A model generated the notes under the pieces. It ran no database searches. It had not been told where the DNA came from and saw only the letters and a program-made list of their open reading frames with translations. The translations under genes were made by a program, and so were the position numbers. This document shows positions 19,217 to 27,897 of a stretch of 64,000 nt of DNA, piece after piece (within the stretch, counting starts at the first letter, position 1; the number at the start of each line of letters is the position of its first letter). The stretch covers positions 54,360 through 118,359 of the forward strand of contig CAYTLW010000007.1 of NCBI GenBank assembly GCA_964438735.1, in the 5' to 3' direction. Origin of the DNA: CAYTLW01 sp964438735 (GTDB taxonomy: Bacteria; Myxococcota_A; UBA9042).

Positions 19217-21499
19217 CTATCGATTGACCTCGGCGAGCAGTTCTTCGCCGAATCGCTCCACCAGGCGAGGTCCCATGCCCTTGACCTGCAGCAGCTCCGC
19301 GTTGCTGCTCGGCAGGGCGGCGGCCAGCGCCACCAGCGTGCGGTTGGTCAGCACGCGGTACGCGGGCACGCCCAGGGCGCGGGCCTTGGCCAGGCGCCAG
19401 GCCTTCAACTCGTCAACCAGCCGCTCATCGGCCGCCGGTGCGGGCGCCGCAGGCGCAGCGGCCGCGCCTTTGCGCCGTCGCTTGCGCGTCTTCTTGGTGG
19501 TCCGGGCGCCGTCGTCCACGGGCAGCAGAACGTTCGAGAGATCCACCACCCCGCGGGCGCCTTCGCCCAACTGGATGCGTCGGTAGCTGATGGTGCGGCC
19601 ATCTTTTTCGAAGGTGTCCGTCTGCCCGTTGACCAGACCGGCTCGTTCCAGACCCTCGAGCAGCCGCTCATATGCGTTGCGGTCGACACCCAGCCCCTCG
19701 ATATGGTCGCGATGCAGTCGACCGGCGCTGATGGAGCGACCGCCACCCAGCACATCCATGATGCGGGTCATCTGGCCGATCTCGCGCGCCGACGGCGCCA
19801 GGAAGGTGCGCGCCGTGCACGCCTCGGGTGCGCAGTGATCGCAATGTCCACAGCCGCTGCGCAGCTCGTCGTGCGAACCGAAGTACTGCACCAGCGAGCG
19901 CATCCGGCATTCCGGCAACCGAACCCAGCCAAAGACATCGTCCAGCTGCGCGATGCGATGAGCCAGTTGCATCTCGTAGGCCTGCGCCCACGCATTCCGC
20001 TGGCCCTGCAGTGGCGTGACGTTATCGCCGGCGTCGATGGCCACCGCGCCGTGCACCCATAACTTATCCAGGGCGGCTTCGACCACCTCCTCGGGCAGGT
20101 GGCTGGCGGTCAACAGCCGTTCCCGGTCGATGCCTTCGCCAGGCACTGCCCGCAGCACAGCGCGCAGGGCGCCAATGGGCGGATAGCTGCGATCGCGCAG
20201 GAAGTCGTGCAGCCGGCGATCGGCCCAGCTGTACAGGGCGATGGCGCGCGATTGCTGACCGTCCCGACCCGCGCGACCGATCTCCTGGTAGTAGGCCTCG
20301 ATGGTCGCGGGTACACCCACGTGCACAACGGTTCGGATGTCCGCCTTGTCGATGCCCATGCCGAACGCGACGGTGGCGCAGACCACGTCGACGTCGCCTC
20401 GCTGGAAGGCATCCTGCACCGAGTTGCGCCGCTCGCTCACCATGCCGGCGTGGTAGGCCGCGCAGCCGATCCCCTCTTCAGCGATCGCCTCGGCCAGCTC
20501 CTCGACCTGACGTCGGCTCAGGGCGTATACCAGCGCCGGTCTTCGCTCGGCGTGACGCAACAAGCTGACGACCCGCGACACCCGCTGCGAGGGCGACGTC
20601 TCGACCACCTCGATGGCCAGGTTGTCGCGCGCAAAGCCGCGAATGAAGCGTTGCGCCGTGGGCATACCCAGCTGGCGCACGATGTCTCGTTGCACGCGCA
20701 GGGTCGCCGTGGCTGTCATGGCCAGAATGGGCACCCGATCGGCGCCTTGACCGACCACTGCCGGCAGCCGTTCACCCAGCAGCCGGTAGTCAGGCCGGAA
20801 GTCGTGGCCCCACATGGAGATGCAGTGCGCTTCGTCCACGGCCACCAGCGAAGGCGGACGGCTGGCCAGGCGCTCGGGAAAGCCGGGCACGCGCAGTCGC
20901 TCCGGGGCCATCATCAGGTAGTCCAGTTCACCGTCCAGGTAGGCCCGCAACGCGGCCCGCTGTTCCTCTCGGTCGCGACCGCTGTGAATGCGATCGGCGC
21001 GCAAGCCGTGCGCCTGCAGCTTGCTGACCTGGTCTTCCATGAGCGCGATCAGGGGCGAGATCACCACCGTGCAGCCGCCGCGGATCAATCCGGGCAACTG
21101 GTAGCAAAGCGACTTGCCGCCGCCGGTGGGCATGACCAGCAGACCATCCTGACCGCCGACCACAGCCTCGCAGACCTCGCGCTGATGGGCGCGAAACCCG
21201 TCGAAACCAAAGAAGCGCTGCAGCGCCTCGTCCAGGTCCAGCGCCTCCGCGGGGTGGGCCGGGCGCGCGGGCGTCGGCGGGGAAGGGCGGGTCGGCTCGG
21301 CGGATTCGTCGCCTGCGACGACGCTGCCCGCCGGCTTCAAGTCGCGGCCAGCGAAGAAGTCATCGAATGGCGGTTCCTCTGGCATCGGCGGGGGCATGAA
21401 TCCGACCTGTTCGTAGCCTCTTGGCAGGCCCATGTGACGGTTGAATGACTTCTCATGTACGGGTCGTGCTGGCAAGGGATCCTCCTGCGGTTCGTGCAT
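19217..21499 (-). CDS. recQ: ATP-dependent DNA helicase RecQ
   Basis: I chose ATG 21499 (760 residues); ATG 21433 is also possible. A proline- and acid-rich N-terminal extension of about 75 residues precedes the helicase. Visible motifs are Walker A MPTGGGKSLCYQLPG, the DEAH box VDEAHCISMWGHDFRPDYR, QEIGRAGRDG of motif VI, the RQC zinc knuckle (C...C-GHC-DHC around LRSGCGHCDHC), a winged helix, and a C-terminal HRDC domain ending in LLQVKGMGPRLVERFGEEL. A basic KKTRKRRRKG linker separates RQC and HRDC. RecQ unwinds DNA 3' to 5' in recombination and fork repair. All catalytic residues are intact. It is probably co-transcribed with murB. Confidence 0.95.
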   Translation of the reverse strand: MHEPQEDPLPARPVHEKSFNRHMGLPRGYEQVGFMPPPMPEEPPFDDFFAGRDLKPAGSVVAGDESAEPTRPSPPTPARPAHPAEALDLDEALQRFFGFDGFRAHQREVCEAVVGGQDGLLVMPTGGGKSLCYQLPGLIRGGCTVVISPLIALMEDQVSKLQAHGLRADRIHSGRDREEQRAALRAYLDGELDYLMMAPERLRVPGFPERLASRPPSLVAVDEAHCISMWGHDFRPDYRLLGERLPAVVGQGADRVPILAMTATATLRVQRDIVRQLGMPTAQRFIRGFARDNLAIEVVETSPSQRVSRVVSLLRHAERRPALVYALSRRQVEELAEAIAEEGIGCAAYHAGMVSERRNSVQDAFQRGDVDVVCATVAFGMGIDKADIRTVVHVGVPATIEAYYQEIGRAGRDGQQSRAIALYSWADRRLHDFLRDRSYPPIGALRAVLRAVPGEGIDRERLLTASHLPEEVVEAALDKLWVHGAVAIDAGDNVTPLQGQRNAWAQAYEMQLAHRIAQLDDVFGWVRLPECRMRSLVQYFGSHDELRSGCGHCDHCAPEACTARTFLAPSAREIGQMTRIMDVLGGGRSISAGRLHRDHIEGLGVDRNAYERLLEGLERAGLVNGQTDTFEKDGRTISYRRIQLGEGARGVVDLSNVLLPVDDGARTTKKTRKRRRKGAAAAPAAPAPAADERLVDELKAWRLAKARALGVPAYRVLTNRTLVALAAALPSSNAELLQVKGMGPRLVERFGEELLAEVNR

Positions 21500-21653
21500 G
21501 GGTGATCGACCGCTGGCGCAAAAACGTTCGGATCTTTCTTGTGGCCTGGGGTCTGGCTGTCCCAGCCGCGCGGTTCTGCCGCGATTTGGCGCGGTGGGGG
21601 TCGACTCCTGTTGGCACGGCGCTACCCTTGAGGCCTGTCTGCCTGGAGGTCCC

Positions 21654-22532
21654 TTGACACGTCGCCGCCCATCACCCTGGAACAACGTGCTCGACGCCCT
21701 GCAGCACCTGGCCACGCCGCTGCCCGAGGGTGACGGTGTCGATGACCTGTTGCCCGAGCACCACCGAGAGGCCCTGCTGGGCTTGGCCGAGCGCCTGTTC
21801 GGCTACCTGGAACCGGAGTTGATAGACGGCCATCACCTGCCGCGCGACGGCGGCGCATTGGTCGTCGGCAATCATGGTTTGTTGGGCGTGGACTCCATGG
21901 CTCTGTATCCCTTGCTCTACCGCGAGACGGGCCGCCTGGTCCGAGCCCTCGGCGACCGGGCCCTGTTCCGCTATCCCGCCCTGGACCGTGCCCTGCGGCA
22001 CCTTGGTGTGGTGGTCGGCGAGCGCGCCAACGCCATCGACCTGCTGCAGCGCGATGAGCTGGTCTTGGTCTACCCCGGCGGAGTCGATGACTCGTTCAAA
22101 GATCCGGCCGATCATTACCGCCTGCCCTGGCAACATCGCACGGGCTTCATCCGCGTGGCCATGCGGGCCAATCGGCCCATCGTGCCGGTGATGGCCGCTG
22201 GCATCGACGATGCCTACTCCTTCCTGTTCAAGGAGCGCAGCGTCGGCCGCTACCTGATGGGCCGCGGCAGCGCGCGCTACGACTTCCCTGTCTCGTTGGG
22301 CCTGGGGCCCATGCCCCTGCCGGTGAAGTTCACCTTCCACGCCGGTCCGCCCATCGATCCGCCTGCTGATCCGGACCTGGCAGACGATGACGAGGCGGTG
22401 GCGGAGTTCCACGCCCACGTCTGGGTCACCTGCCAGGCCCTGCTGGACGACGCCGTGGCTCGCTGGCGGGAACAGCATGACGGCGCCTCCGTGCGCGGCC
22501 TGGCGCTGCTCGACGAGCTCCTGCGCGGATAG
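21654..22532 (+). CDS. Phospholipid/glycerol acyltransferase (MGAT-like)
   Basis: The frame is open from 21441, but a TTG at 21654 with GGAGG at 21645-21649 is the best start; it gives 292 residues and removes a low-quality N-terminus antisense to recQ. The acyltransferase motif I is VGNHGLLGVDS and motif III is VYPGGVDDSFK, followed by RTGFIRVAMRANRPIVPV. This matches the monoacylglycerol-acyltransferase-like branch of the LPLAT superfamily (PGG rather than the PEG of PlsC). It would transfer acyl groups to a glycerol or wax-type acceptor at the inner membrane; the acceptor is not known. It is divergent from recQ. Confidence 0.82.
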   Translation: MTRRRPSPWNNVLDALQHLATPLPEGDGVDDLLPEHHREALLGLAERLFGYLEPELIDGHHLPRDGGALVVGNHGLLGVDSMALYPLLYRETGRLVRALGDRALFRYPALDRALRHLGVVVGERANAIDLLQRDELVLVYPGGVDDSFKDPADHYRLPWQHRTGFIRVAMRANRPIVPVMAAGIDDAYSFLFKERSVGRYLMGRGSARYDFPVSLGLGPMPLPVKFTFHAGPPIDPPADPDLADDDEAVAEFHAHVWVTCQALLDDAVARWREQHDGASVRGLALLDELLRG

Positions 22533-22625
22533 CTCCTGCGACGCGCGCTTTATCGCGGCTCTCTTCATCGCCAATCGTCAAGCGCCCGACCGGCTTCCCC
22601 TGTCGCGTTTGGCCTGGCGGGTCGC

Positions 22626-22653
22626 TTGACAGTCGGCCAGGCCGGACTACCTT
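22626..22653 (+). promoter_or_regulatory. Candidate promoter 1 upstream of hsp20
   Basis: TTGACA at 22626-22631, a 16-nt spacer, then TACCTT at 22648-22653. The -35 box is perfect; the -10 is weak. It would give a leader of about 175 nt. Confidence 0.35.
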
Positions 22654-22708
22654 GTCGAAGAAGCCGTGTATTCGAATCTAACTAATTGAAATTTTTTCGG
22701 AAAGCCCC

Positions 22709-22736
22709 TTGACAGCGGGCTGGCGACCACTTTCGT
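22709..22736 (+). promoter_or_regulatory. Candidate promoter 2 upstream of hsp20
   Basis: A second TTGACA at 22709-22714 is followed after 16 nt by TTTCGT. I cannot see a convincing heat-shock sigma (RpoH) -10. The leader would be about 90 nt and would contain the 22784-22802 hairpin. Confidence 0.3.
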
Positions 22737-22783
22737 GTCCTTGCAACGGGTCGAGACGCCGCATCGCGGCAGCCCGGTGCGAC

Positions 22784-22802
22784 GATCCGCATGGTGCGGA
22801 TC
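22784..22802 (+). promoter_or_regulatory. Hairpin in the hsp20 leader
   Basis: GATCCGCA, TGG, TGCGGATC: a perfect 8-bp stem with a 3-nt loop. It ends 22 nt before the GGAGG (22825-22829) of hsp20. It could be an operator or an RNA structure affecting translation. The stem does not itself include the Shine-Dalgarno. Confidence 0.6.
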
Positions 22803-22835
22803 CATTTGACGACAATGACCGATTGGAGGTTTGTC

Positions 22836-23270
22836 ATGACACTCATTCGTTGGAATCCGTGGGGCGACGTTGCCGGCCTCCACCGTGAATTCGATCGCTT
22901 CTTTGACCACCGCGTGCCAGTCAGCGCGCCGACCGCCCGACGGGGTTATGCGCCAGCGGTGGACGTGCACGAGGGCGAAGAGGCCTACACCTTGAGCTTC
23001 GATTTGCCGGGGGTGCCCATTGCTGACGTCCACATCGAGGTCCATCAGGGACGCCTGACCGTACGCGGTGAGCGCAAACTCGATCGGGGCGAAAAGGGCG
23101 AGGGCTACCGCACGCTCGAGCGTACTGACGGCAAGTTCGCGCGTGCCTTCAATCTGCCCGACAACATCGACGCGGACGGTATCGCGGCGCGCAGCAAGGA
23201 TGGCGTGTTGACCATCACCCTGCCCAAGCGGCCCGAGGCGCAGCCCCAGCGCATCGAGATCGAAGGCTGA
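22836..23270 (+). CDS. Small heat-shock protein (Hsp20/alpha-crystallin)
   Basis: A protein of 144 residues; the ATG at 22836 is set by GGAGG seven bases upstream (the frame is open from 22791). It begins with MTLIRWNPWGDVAGLHREFDRF, the usual N-terminus of bacterial Hsp20. The alpha-crystallin domain covers about residues 40-135 (VDVHEGEEAYTLSFDLPGV, LTVRGERK, FARAFNLPDNID). The signature KDGVLTITLPK is present, with a short C-terminal tail. It would hold unfolding proteins in an ATP-independent way in the cytoplasm. It is monocistronic and convergent with rsuA. Confidence 0.95.
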   Translation: MTLIRWNPWGDVAGLHREFDRFFDHRVPVSAPTARRGYAPAVDVHEGEEAYTLSFDLPGVPIADVHIEVHQGRLTVRGERKLDRGEKGEGYRTLERTDGKFARAFNLPDNIDADGIAARSKDGVLTITLPKRPEAQPQRIEIEG

Positions 23271-23312
23271 GTCCATCGAGAGCCGGTTCCCCAGGCCGGT
23301 TCGACCCGAGCT

Positions 23313-24137
23313 TCACGGCTCTACCTCTGTCGGCGTCGGCGTGTTCACCCCCTCCCCTCTACGAACATGCCGACGTCGACGTCTTGGTTGATGCCCAGGA
23401 GGCGGATCCCAGGTGGCCGGTGAGCGGGTCTTGGGGAGGGTCTGGTGCAGGGCTTGCCAGTCGGCTTCGGTGAGCTCGCGCACGGCGCCGGCTTCGAGGG
23501 TTGGGTCCAGTTGAAGCTTGCCGATTTGATGGCGGTGCAGCGCCGTTACGTGGCCGCCCACGGCGCCCAGCATGCGTTTGACCTGGTGGAAGCGCCCTTC
23601 GCTGAGGACCACGCGCACTTGCAGGTCGTCGATGTGCTCCAGGCGCGCTGGTCGGCAGGCTGTGCCGTCGGCCAGGGTCAAGCCGCTGGCGAAGTGGGCC
23701 TCGGCGCCTGGCTGGAGCGGTTCCTTGAGGCTCGCCAGATAGATCTTGTCGACCTTGTGTTTGGGGTGGCTGAGGTAGTGATTCAGGCCGCCGTCGGTGG
23801 TCAGTAGCAGCAGGCCCGTGGTGTCCTTGTCGAGCCGGCCGATGGGCGACAGCTTGCGATGACGCAGCGCGTCGGGCACGTGGTCGAGCACCGTTTCGTG
23901 GCTGTCGCTCTCGGTGGCGCTGATGCAGCCGGTCGGCTTGTGCATCATCAACGTGAGATGACCGGGCGCGCGCGTGGCCTGCCCGTCTACTACGACCGCG
24001 TCGCGAGAGGGCACCACGTGCACCATCGCGTCACGGACCACTTCGTTATTGACCTGGACCCGGCCGGCACGGATGAGTTGACGGGACGCCTTTCGGGGCG
24101 TGGACAGGGCGTTGCTGACGTAGCGATCCAGTCGCAT
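23313..24137 (-). CDS. rsuA: 16S rRNA pseudouridine synthase RsuA family
   Basis: I chose the ATG at 24137 (MRLDRYVSN), which starts exactly at the S4 RNA-binding domain; the longer frame to 24281 overlaps the MarR gene and lacks family similarity. The protein has 274 residues: S4 domain (about 1-50), then the RsuA/RluB catalytic domain with D103 in GRLDKDTTGLLL, KIYLASLKEP and EGRFHQVKRMLGAVG. RsuA makes pseudouridine 516 in 16S rRNA; members of the RluB/RluE/RluF branch are close, so the exact target is uncertain. A basic Arg-rich tail of about 30 residues ends the protein. It lies 16 nt downstream of the MarR gene on the same strand. Confidence 0.88.
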   Translation of the reverse strand: MRLDRYVSNALSTPRKASRQLIRAGRVQVNNEVVRDAMVHVVPSRDAVVVDGQATRAPGHLTLMMHKPTGCISATESDSHETVLDHVPDALRHRKLSPIGRLDKDTTGLLLLTTDGGLNHYLSHPKHKVDKIYLASLKEPLQPGAEAHFASGLTLADGTACRPARLEHIDDLQVRVVLSEGRFHQVKRMLGAVGGHVTALHRHQIGKLQLDPTLEAGAVRELTEADWQALHQTLPKTRSPATWDPPPGHQPRRRRRHVRRGEGVNTPTPTEVEP

Positions 24138-24153
24138 ACCGCCGCCCGGGCCG

Positions 24154-25062
24154 TCAGGAGTCGCGGCGCTTGCGAATCTGCGCGTCGACCGCGCTGAGCA
24201 CGCGTGACGACAGCGAGAACAGGTTTCGGGCCAGCCCTGGGTCGTCTGCACGCGGGGGCGGCATCTTGTTGTCCGGCTCACGCTCGTATTTCGGAGGCGG
24301 CACGTAGGGTTCTGCCTTCGGCTCCGCTACCGCTGGCGCCGGTGCCTCGGGTGCTGCTGCCTTGGGTGCAGGCTCGGCGGCGGGGGTCGGCTCTGCGGGC
24401 GTCACGGCTTCGGGCGCCGCTGCAGGCGCGGCAGACGCAGCAACCGTGGCCTCGGCGGGCGCTGGTTCCACGGTCTCCGTCTCGCCAGTGGTCCGCAGTT
24501 GTTTGGGCATCGGCAGGGCGCGTTCGGTTCGGAGCGCCGCCTCGGTCTCCTCGGAGAGCTGGCGAAGCCGCGCCCGCTCGCCGTCGTCGAGTCCCACCAG
24601 CGACGCGCTGACGGCGTTGTCGACCTCAGCCAGGGCGTTGACCAGCTCCCCGGCACCCTCCACCAGCACGATGTTCTGCTGCCGCCCGTCTCCCGGCACG
24701 CGCTCGCGCCGCAGGACGCCGCGTTTCTCCAGCGTGTCCAGCATTCCAGTCAGCGATCCGGGGCGGATGGCCAGGGCGCTCGCCAGGTGTTTGGCGGTGA
24801 GACCCTGCGGTGCCCTCGACAGGGCGGCCACGATGTACATCTGGCCAGCGGTAGCCTTGTGGGTGCGTGCGACCTCGCCCACGGCGCGGGCCAGGATCTT
24901 GGCGACCCGGTCCATGCTCGAGGCCAGGTCCAGCGTGTCCAGCGCCGGCACCTCGAACTGCACCGCGCCGCCAGGCGCCGCGTGCGTCTTGGACTTGCCA
25001 CGCACCGCCCGGCCACGCCGGCCGGATTTCGTTGCGCGGGTGGCCCGCTTTTTCTGAGCCAT
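24154..25062 (-). CDS. MarR-type transcriptional regulator with long Pro/Ala tail
   Basis: A protein of 302 residues from ATG 25062, which has GGGAG eight bases upstream. Residues 1-30 are Lys/Arg-rich. A MarR winged-helix domain follows (about 45-150: QMYIVAALSRAPQGLTAKHL, PGSLTGMLDTLEKRGVLRRE as recognition helix and wing). From about 175 to 265 the sequence is almost only Ala, Pro and Glu, and it ends in a conserved-looking NLFSLSSRVLSAVDAQIRKR helix. Plain MarR proteins have about 150 residues, so both tails are extra. It may repress its own unit or the divergent pyrimidine genes; an inverted repeat lies in the spacer. Confidence 0.8.
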   Translation of the reverse strand: MAQKKRATRATKSGRRGRAVRGKSKTHAAPGGAVQFEVPALDTLDLASSMDRVAKILARAVGEVARTHKATAGQMYIVAALSRAPQGLTAKHLASALAIRPGSLTGMLDTLEKRGVLRRERVPGDGRQQNIVLVEGAGELVNALAEVDNAVSASLVGLDDGERARLRQLSEETEAALRTERALPMPKQLRTTGETETVEPAPAEATVAASAAPAAAPEAVTPAEPTPAAEPAPKAAAPEAPAPAVAEPKAEPYVPPPKYEREPDNKMPPPRADDPGLARNLFSLSSRVLSAVDAQIRKRRDS

Positions 25063-25379
25063 GTCATTCTCCCAAGAGCACAATCAAACCCCACACGCGC
25101 ATGCTCGCGCGCACAAGATGCCGTGCTTGTTGGCACACCAACGGAGCGACCGTAGAAAGGCGTGTCGAAGGTGTCAACCTCACTGGCGAGCTTATGCCGC
25201 AATCCCGGGCACCTGACTGGGATGATGCGGAAGGCCTGAATGTTGTAACGTCGCGGACCTGCCCTCGTTGACTTCGACGGCCAAACCGGTCGACACTGCC
25301 GCGCCGCCGGCGATCGGCGAACAGCAACCCGGGTCGGACGTCACACGACCCCTAAAGGCGACGAGCGGAGGAACGCGGC
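25063..25379. other. Divergent spacer between the MarR gene and the pyrimidine genes
   Basis: 317 bp with no convincing open frame. It must hold promoters for both directions. The only clear element is the inverted repeat at 25129-25142. The nitrilase Shine-Dalgarno (GGAGG) lies at the right end. Confidence 0.65.
25129..25142. promoter_or_regulatory. Candidate MarR operator
   Basis: GTTGG-CACA-CCAAC, a perfect 5-bp inverted repeat with a 4-nt centre, 67 bp upstream of the MarR gene. MarR sites are usually longer palindromes of 16-20 bp, so this is only a candidate. Confidence 0.3.
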
Positions 25380-26246
25380 ATGACGAACATCGTAAAGTGC
25401 GGCCTGATCCAGGCCAGCAACCCGATCAACGACGAGAATGTGCCCGTCGCCGAGATCCAGCAGGCGATGCTCGACAAGCACCTGCCGATGATCGACGAGG
25501 CCGGCAAGCAGGGCGTGCAGATCCTCAGCCTGCAGGAGATTTTCAACGGCCCCTACTTCTGCCCCGGTCAGTCCAAGCGCTGGTATGGCGCCGCCGAGCC
25601 CGTGCCCGGACCCACCACGGAGGTCATGCAGGAGTACGCCCGCAAGTACGAGATGGTCATCGTGGTGCCGCTCTACGAAGAGGCCATGCGGGGGGTGTAT
25701 TACAACACCGCCGCGGTCATCGACGCCGACGGCACCTACCTGGGCAAATATCGCAAGCAGCACATCCCGCAGACGTCCGGCTTCTGGGAGAAGTATTTCT
25801 TCAAGCCCGGCGACGGCGGCTACCCCATCTTCGAGACCCGGTACGCCCGCGTCGGCGTCTACATCTGCTACGACCGCCACTTCCCCGAGGGCTGGCGGGC
25901 GCTGGGACTCAACGGCGCCGAGATCGTCTTCAATCCATCCGCCACGGTCGCCGGCCTGAGCCAGTACCTGTGGGAGCTCGAGCAGCCCGCCGCCGCGGTC
26001 GCCAATACCTACTTCGTCGGCGCCATCAACCGGGTCGGCACGGAAGCGCCCTGGAACCTCGGCAAGTTCTACGGCACCAGCTACTTCGTGAATCCGCGCG
26101 GCGAGTTCCTGGCCAAGGGCTCCGAGGATGACGACGAGCTGGTGGTCGCCGACCTGGACCTCGATCTCATCGACGAGGTGCGCAAGACCTGGCAGTTCTA
26201 CCGCGATCGGCGCCCCGAGGCCTACGACGAGCTCGTCGAGTGGTAG
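25380..26246 (+). CDS. pydC: Beta-ureidopropionase (N-carbamoyl-beta-alanine amidohydrolase)
   Basis: A nitrilase-superfamily enzyme of 288 residues, close to the standard length. The Glu-Lys-Cys triad is E53 (SLQEIFNGPYF), K126 (KYRKQHIP) and C163 (VYICYDRHFPEGWR). FFKPGDGGYPIFET and the FNPSAT motif fit beta-ureidopropionase better than other nitrilases. It would release ammonia and CO2 from N-carbamoyl-beta-alanine, the product of the dihydropyrimidinase encoded 118 nt downstream. GGAGG precedes the ATG. The permease and semialdehyde dehydrogenase downstream support this reading. N-carbamoyl amino acid hydrolysis in hydantoin use is the main alternative. Confidence 0.88.
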   Translation: MTNIVKCGLIQASNPINDENVPVAEIQQAMLDKHLPMIDEAGKQGVQILSLQEIFNGPYFCPGQSKRWYGAAEPVPGPTTEVMQEYARKYEMVIVVPLYEEAMRGVYYNTAAVIDADGTYLGKYRKQHIPQTSGFWEKYFFKPGDGGYPIFETRYARVGVYICYDRHFPEGWRALGLNGAEIVFNPSATVAGLSQYLWELEQPAAAVANTYFVGAINRVGTEAPWNLGKFYGTSYFVNPRGEFLAKGSEDDDELVVADLDLDLIDEVRKTWQFYRDRRPEAYDELVEW

Positions 26247-26364
26247 GTCGGCAGTCGCAGCACGACCGGTAATCTCACATCATCGCAACCAATTCGTTGT
26301 GGCCCAGTTCCACGACGCGGTTCGCTGATCTATGGTGCCGTCCGGTGCAACCCGGAGGTACTCC

Positions 26365-27747
26365 ATGTCCGTGATCATCAAGGGTGGCCAGATCGTCACC
26401 GCATCCGACCGCTACGTCGCCGACGTCCTGTGCGATGACGGCATCATCGTCGCCATTGGCGCCGACCTGGACGCGCCCGCCGGCGCCGAGGTCATCGACG
26501 CCTCGGGCCAGTACGTCTTCCCGGGAGGCATCGACGCCCACACCCACATGGAGTTGCCCTTCATGGGCACCGTCAGCGCCGACGACTTCTTCACCGGCAC
26601 CGCGGCAGGCATCGCTGGCGGCACCACCACGATCATCGACTTCATCATCCCGAACCGGAATCAGAGCCTGATCGAGGCGCGCGAGAACTGGTTCGCGAAG
26701 TCGGCCAAAGCTTGCGGCGACTACGCCTTTCACATGGCCGTGACCTGGTTCAGCGAGCAGGTCGATCGCGAGATGCGTCAGGTCTTCAACGACAACGGCA
26801 TCTCGTCGTTCAAGACCTTCATGGCGTACACCGGCGCCATCGGCGTCGACGACGAGGAGCTGATCAGCATCATCGACACCGCCGGCGACCTGGGCGCGCT
26901 GGTGACGGCGCATTGCGAGCATGGCCAGGCGGTCATCGCGATGCAGAAGAAGCTGCTCGAACAGGGCAAGACGGCGCCCAAGTACCACGCCCGAAGCCGG
27001 CCCACCTGGGTCGAAGGCGAGGCGACCAATCGGGCCATCATGCTGGCCAAGAACGCCGGCCAACCGGTCTACATCGTGCACCTGACCTGCAAAGAGTCGA
27101 TGGACGCCGTCTACCGGGCCCGCAAGGAGGGTCAGCTGGTCTGGGTGGAGACTTGCCCGCAGTACCTGCTGCTCGACGACTCGGTCTACGACAAGCCCGA
27201 CTTCGAAGGCGCCGCCTACGTGATGAGTCCGCCGATCCGGCCCGCTGGCCACCAGGAGTACCTGTGGAACGGTCTCGCCCTGGGCGCCATCCACACCGTC
27301 GCCACGGACCACTGCCCGTTCCGCCAGGCCGACCAGAAGAGCATGGGCAAGGGTGACTTCACCAAGATCCCCAACGGCGCGGCCGGCATCGAGAATCGCC
27401 TCGCCCTGATGTACACCTATGGCGTCATGGAAGGTCGGCTGACCCTGGAGCAATTCGTCGACGTCTGCTGCACGCGGCCGGCCAAGATCTTCAATCTCTA
27501 CCCACGCAAAGGCGCCGTCCTGGTGGGTTCGGATGCCGATCTGGTGGTCTACGACCCGGCCGCATCGGGCACCATCAGCGCCCGCGACCATCACCACCAG
27601 GTGGATCGCAACATCTTCGAGGGATTCGCCATCCAGGGTGCGGTCAGCCACACCGTCGCCAACGGGCGCGTGCAATACGCTGCCGGCGATCTGCGCGTGG
27701 AGCGCGGCGCGGGTCGTTACCTGCCGCGTCCGCCAGCAGCGCGCTGA
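26365..27747 (+). CDS. pydB: Dihydropyrimidinase / D-hydantoinase
   Basis: A protein of 460 residues from ATG 26365, fixed by GGAGG a few bases upstream. A cyclic amidohydrolase with metal ligands H59 and H61 (GIDAHTHME), the carboxylated lysine K150 (SSFKTFMAYTG), H183 (TAHCEHG), a later His in VYIVHLTC, and the Asp of VATDHCPF. It opens dihydrouracil or dihydrothymine to the N-carbamoyl beta-amino acid, the substrate of the preceding gene product. The catalytic set is complete. Hydantoinase activity cannot be excluded, but the partner genes favour pyrimidines. Confidence 0.92.
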   Translation: MSVIIKGGQIVTASDRYVADVLCDDGIIVAIGADLDAPAGAEVIDASGQYVFPGGIDAHTHMELPFMGTVSADDFFTGTAAGIAGGTTTIIDFIIPNRNQSLIEARENWFAKSAKACGDYAFHMAVTWFSEQVDREMRQVFNDNGISSFKTFMAYTGAIGVDDEELISIIDTAGDLGALVTAHCEHGQAVIAMQKKLLEQGKTAPKYHARSRPTWVEGEATNRAIMLAKNAGQPVYIVHLTCKESMDAVYRARKEGQLVWVETCPQYLLLDDSVYDKPDFEGAAYVMSPPIRPAGHQEYLWNGLALGAIHTVATDHCPFRQADQKSMGKGDFTKIPNGAAGIENRLALMYTYGVMEGRLTLEQFVDVCCTRPAKIFNLYPRKGAVLVGSDADLVVYDPAASGTISARDHHHQVDRNIFEGFAIQGAVSHTVANGRVQYAAGDLRVERGAGRYLPRPPAAR

Positions 27748-27897
27748 GTTCAGCAGAGCATCGCAGGCGGAAGTCCGGCCGCCCGGGTTTTCCCCAGAAT
27801 CTTCGTTATTTGAGACGTCGACCTGCCGCACCCGCAGGCGGGATGGCTACGCTGCTGCGACTCGCCGCATCGTCGGCTCGCGCAACAGGAGGCAGCC

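Larger units (their letters stand above)
22533..22835. other. Intergenic region upstream of hsp20
   Basis: About 300 bp without a gene. It holds two candidate -35 boxes with perfect TTGACA (22626-22631 and 22709-22714), an AT-rich stretch (22668-22700) and a strong hairpin at 22784-22802 just before the hsp20 ribosome-binding site. Confidence 0.7.

Noticed and set aside
23271..23312. Terminator between hsp20 and rsuA (AGCCGG...CCGGTT)
   Set aside because: A stem of about 6 bp with a wobble pair and no T-run; too weak to annotate.
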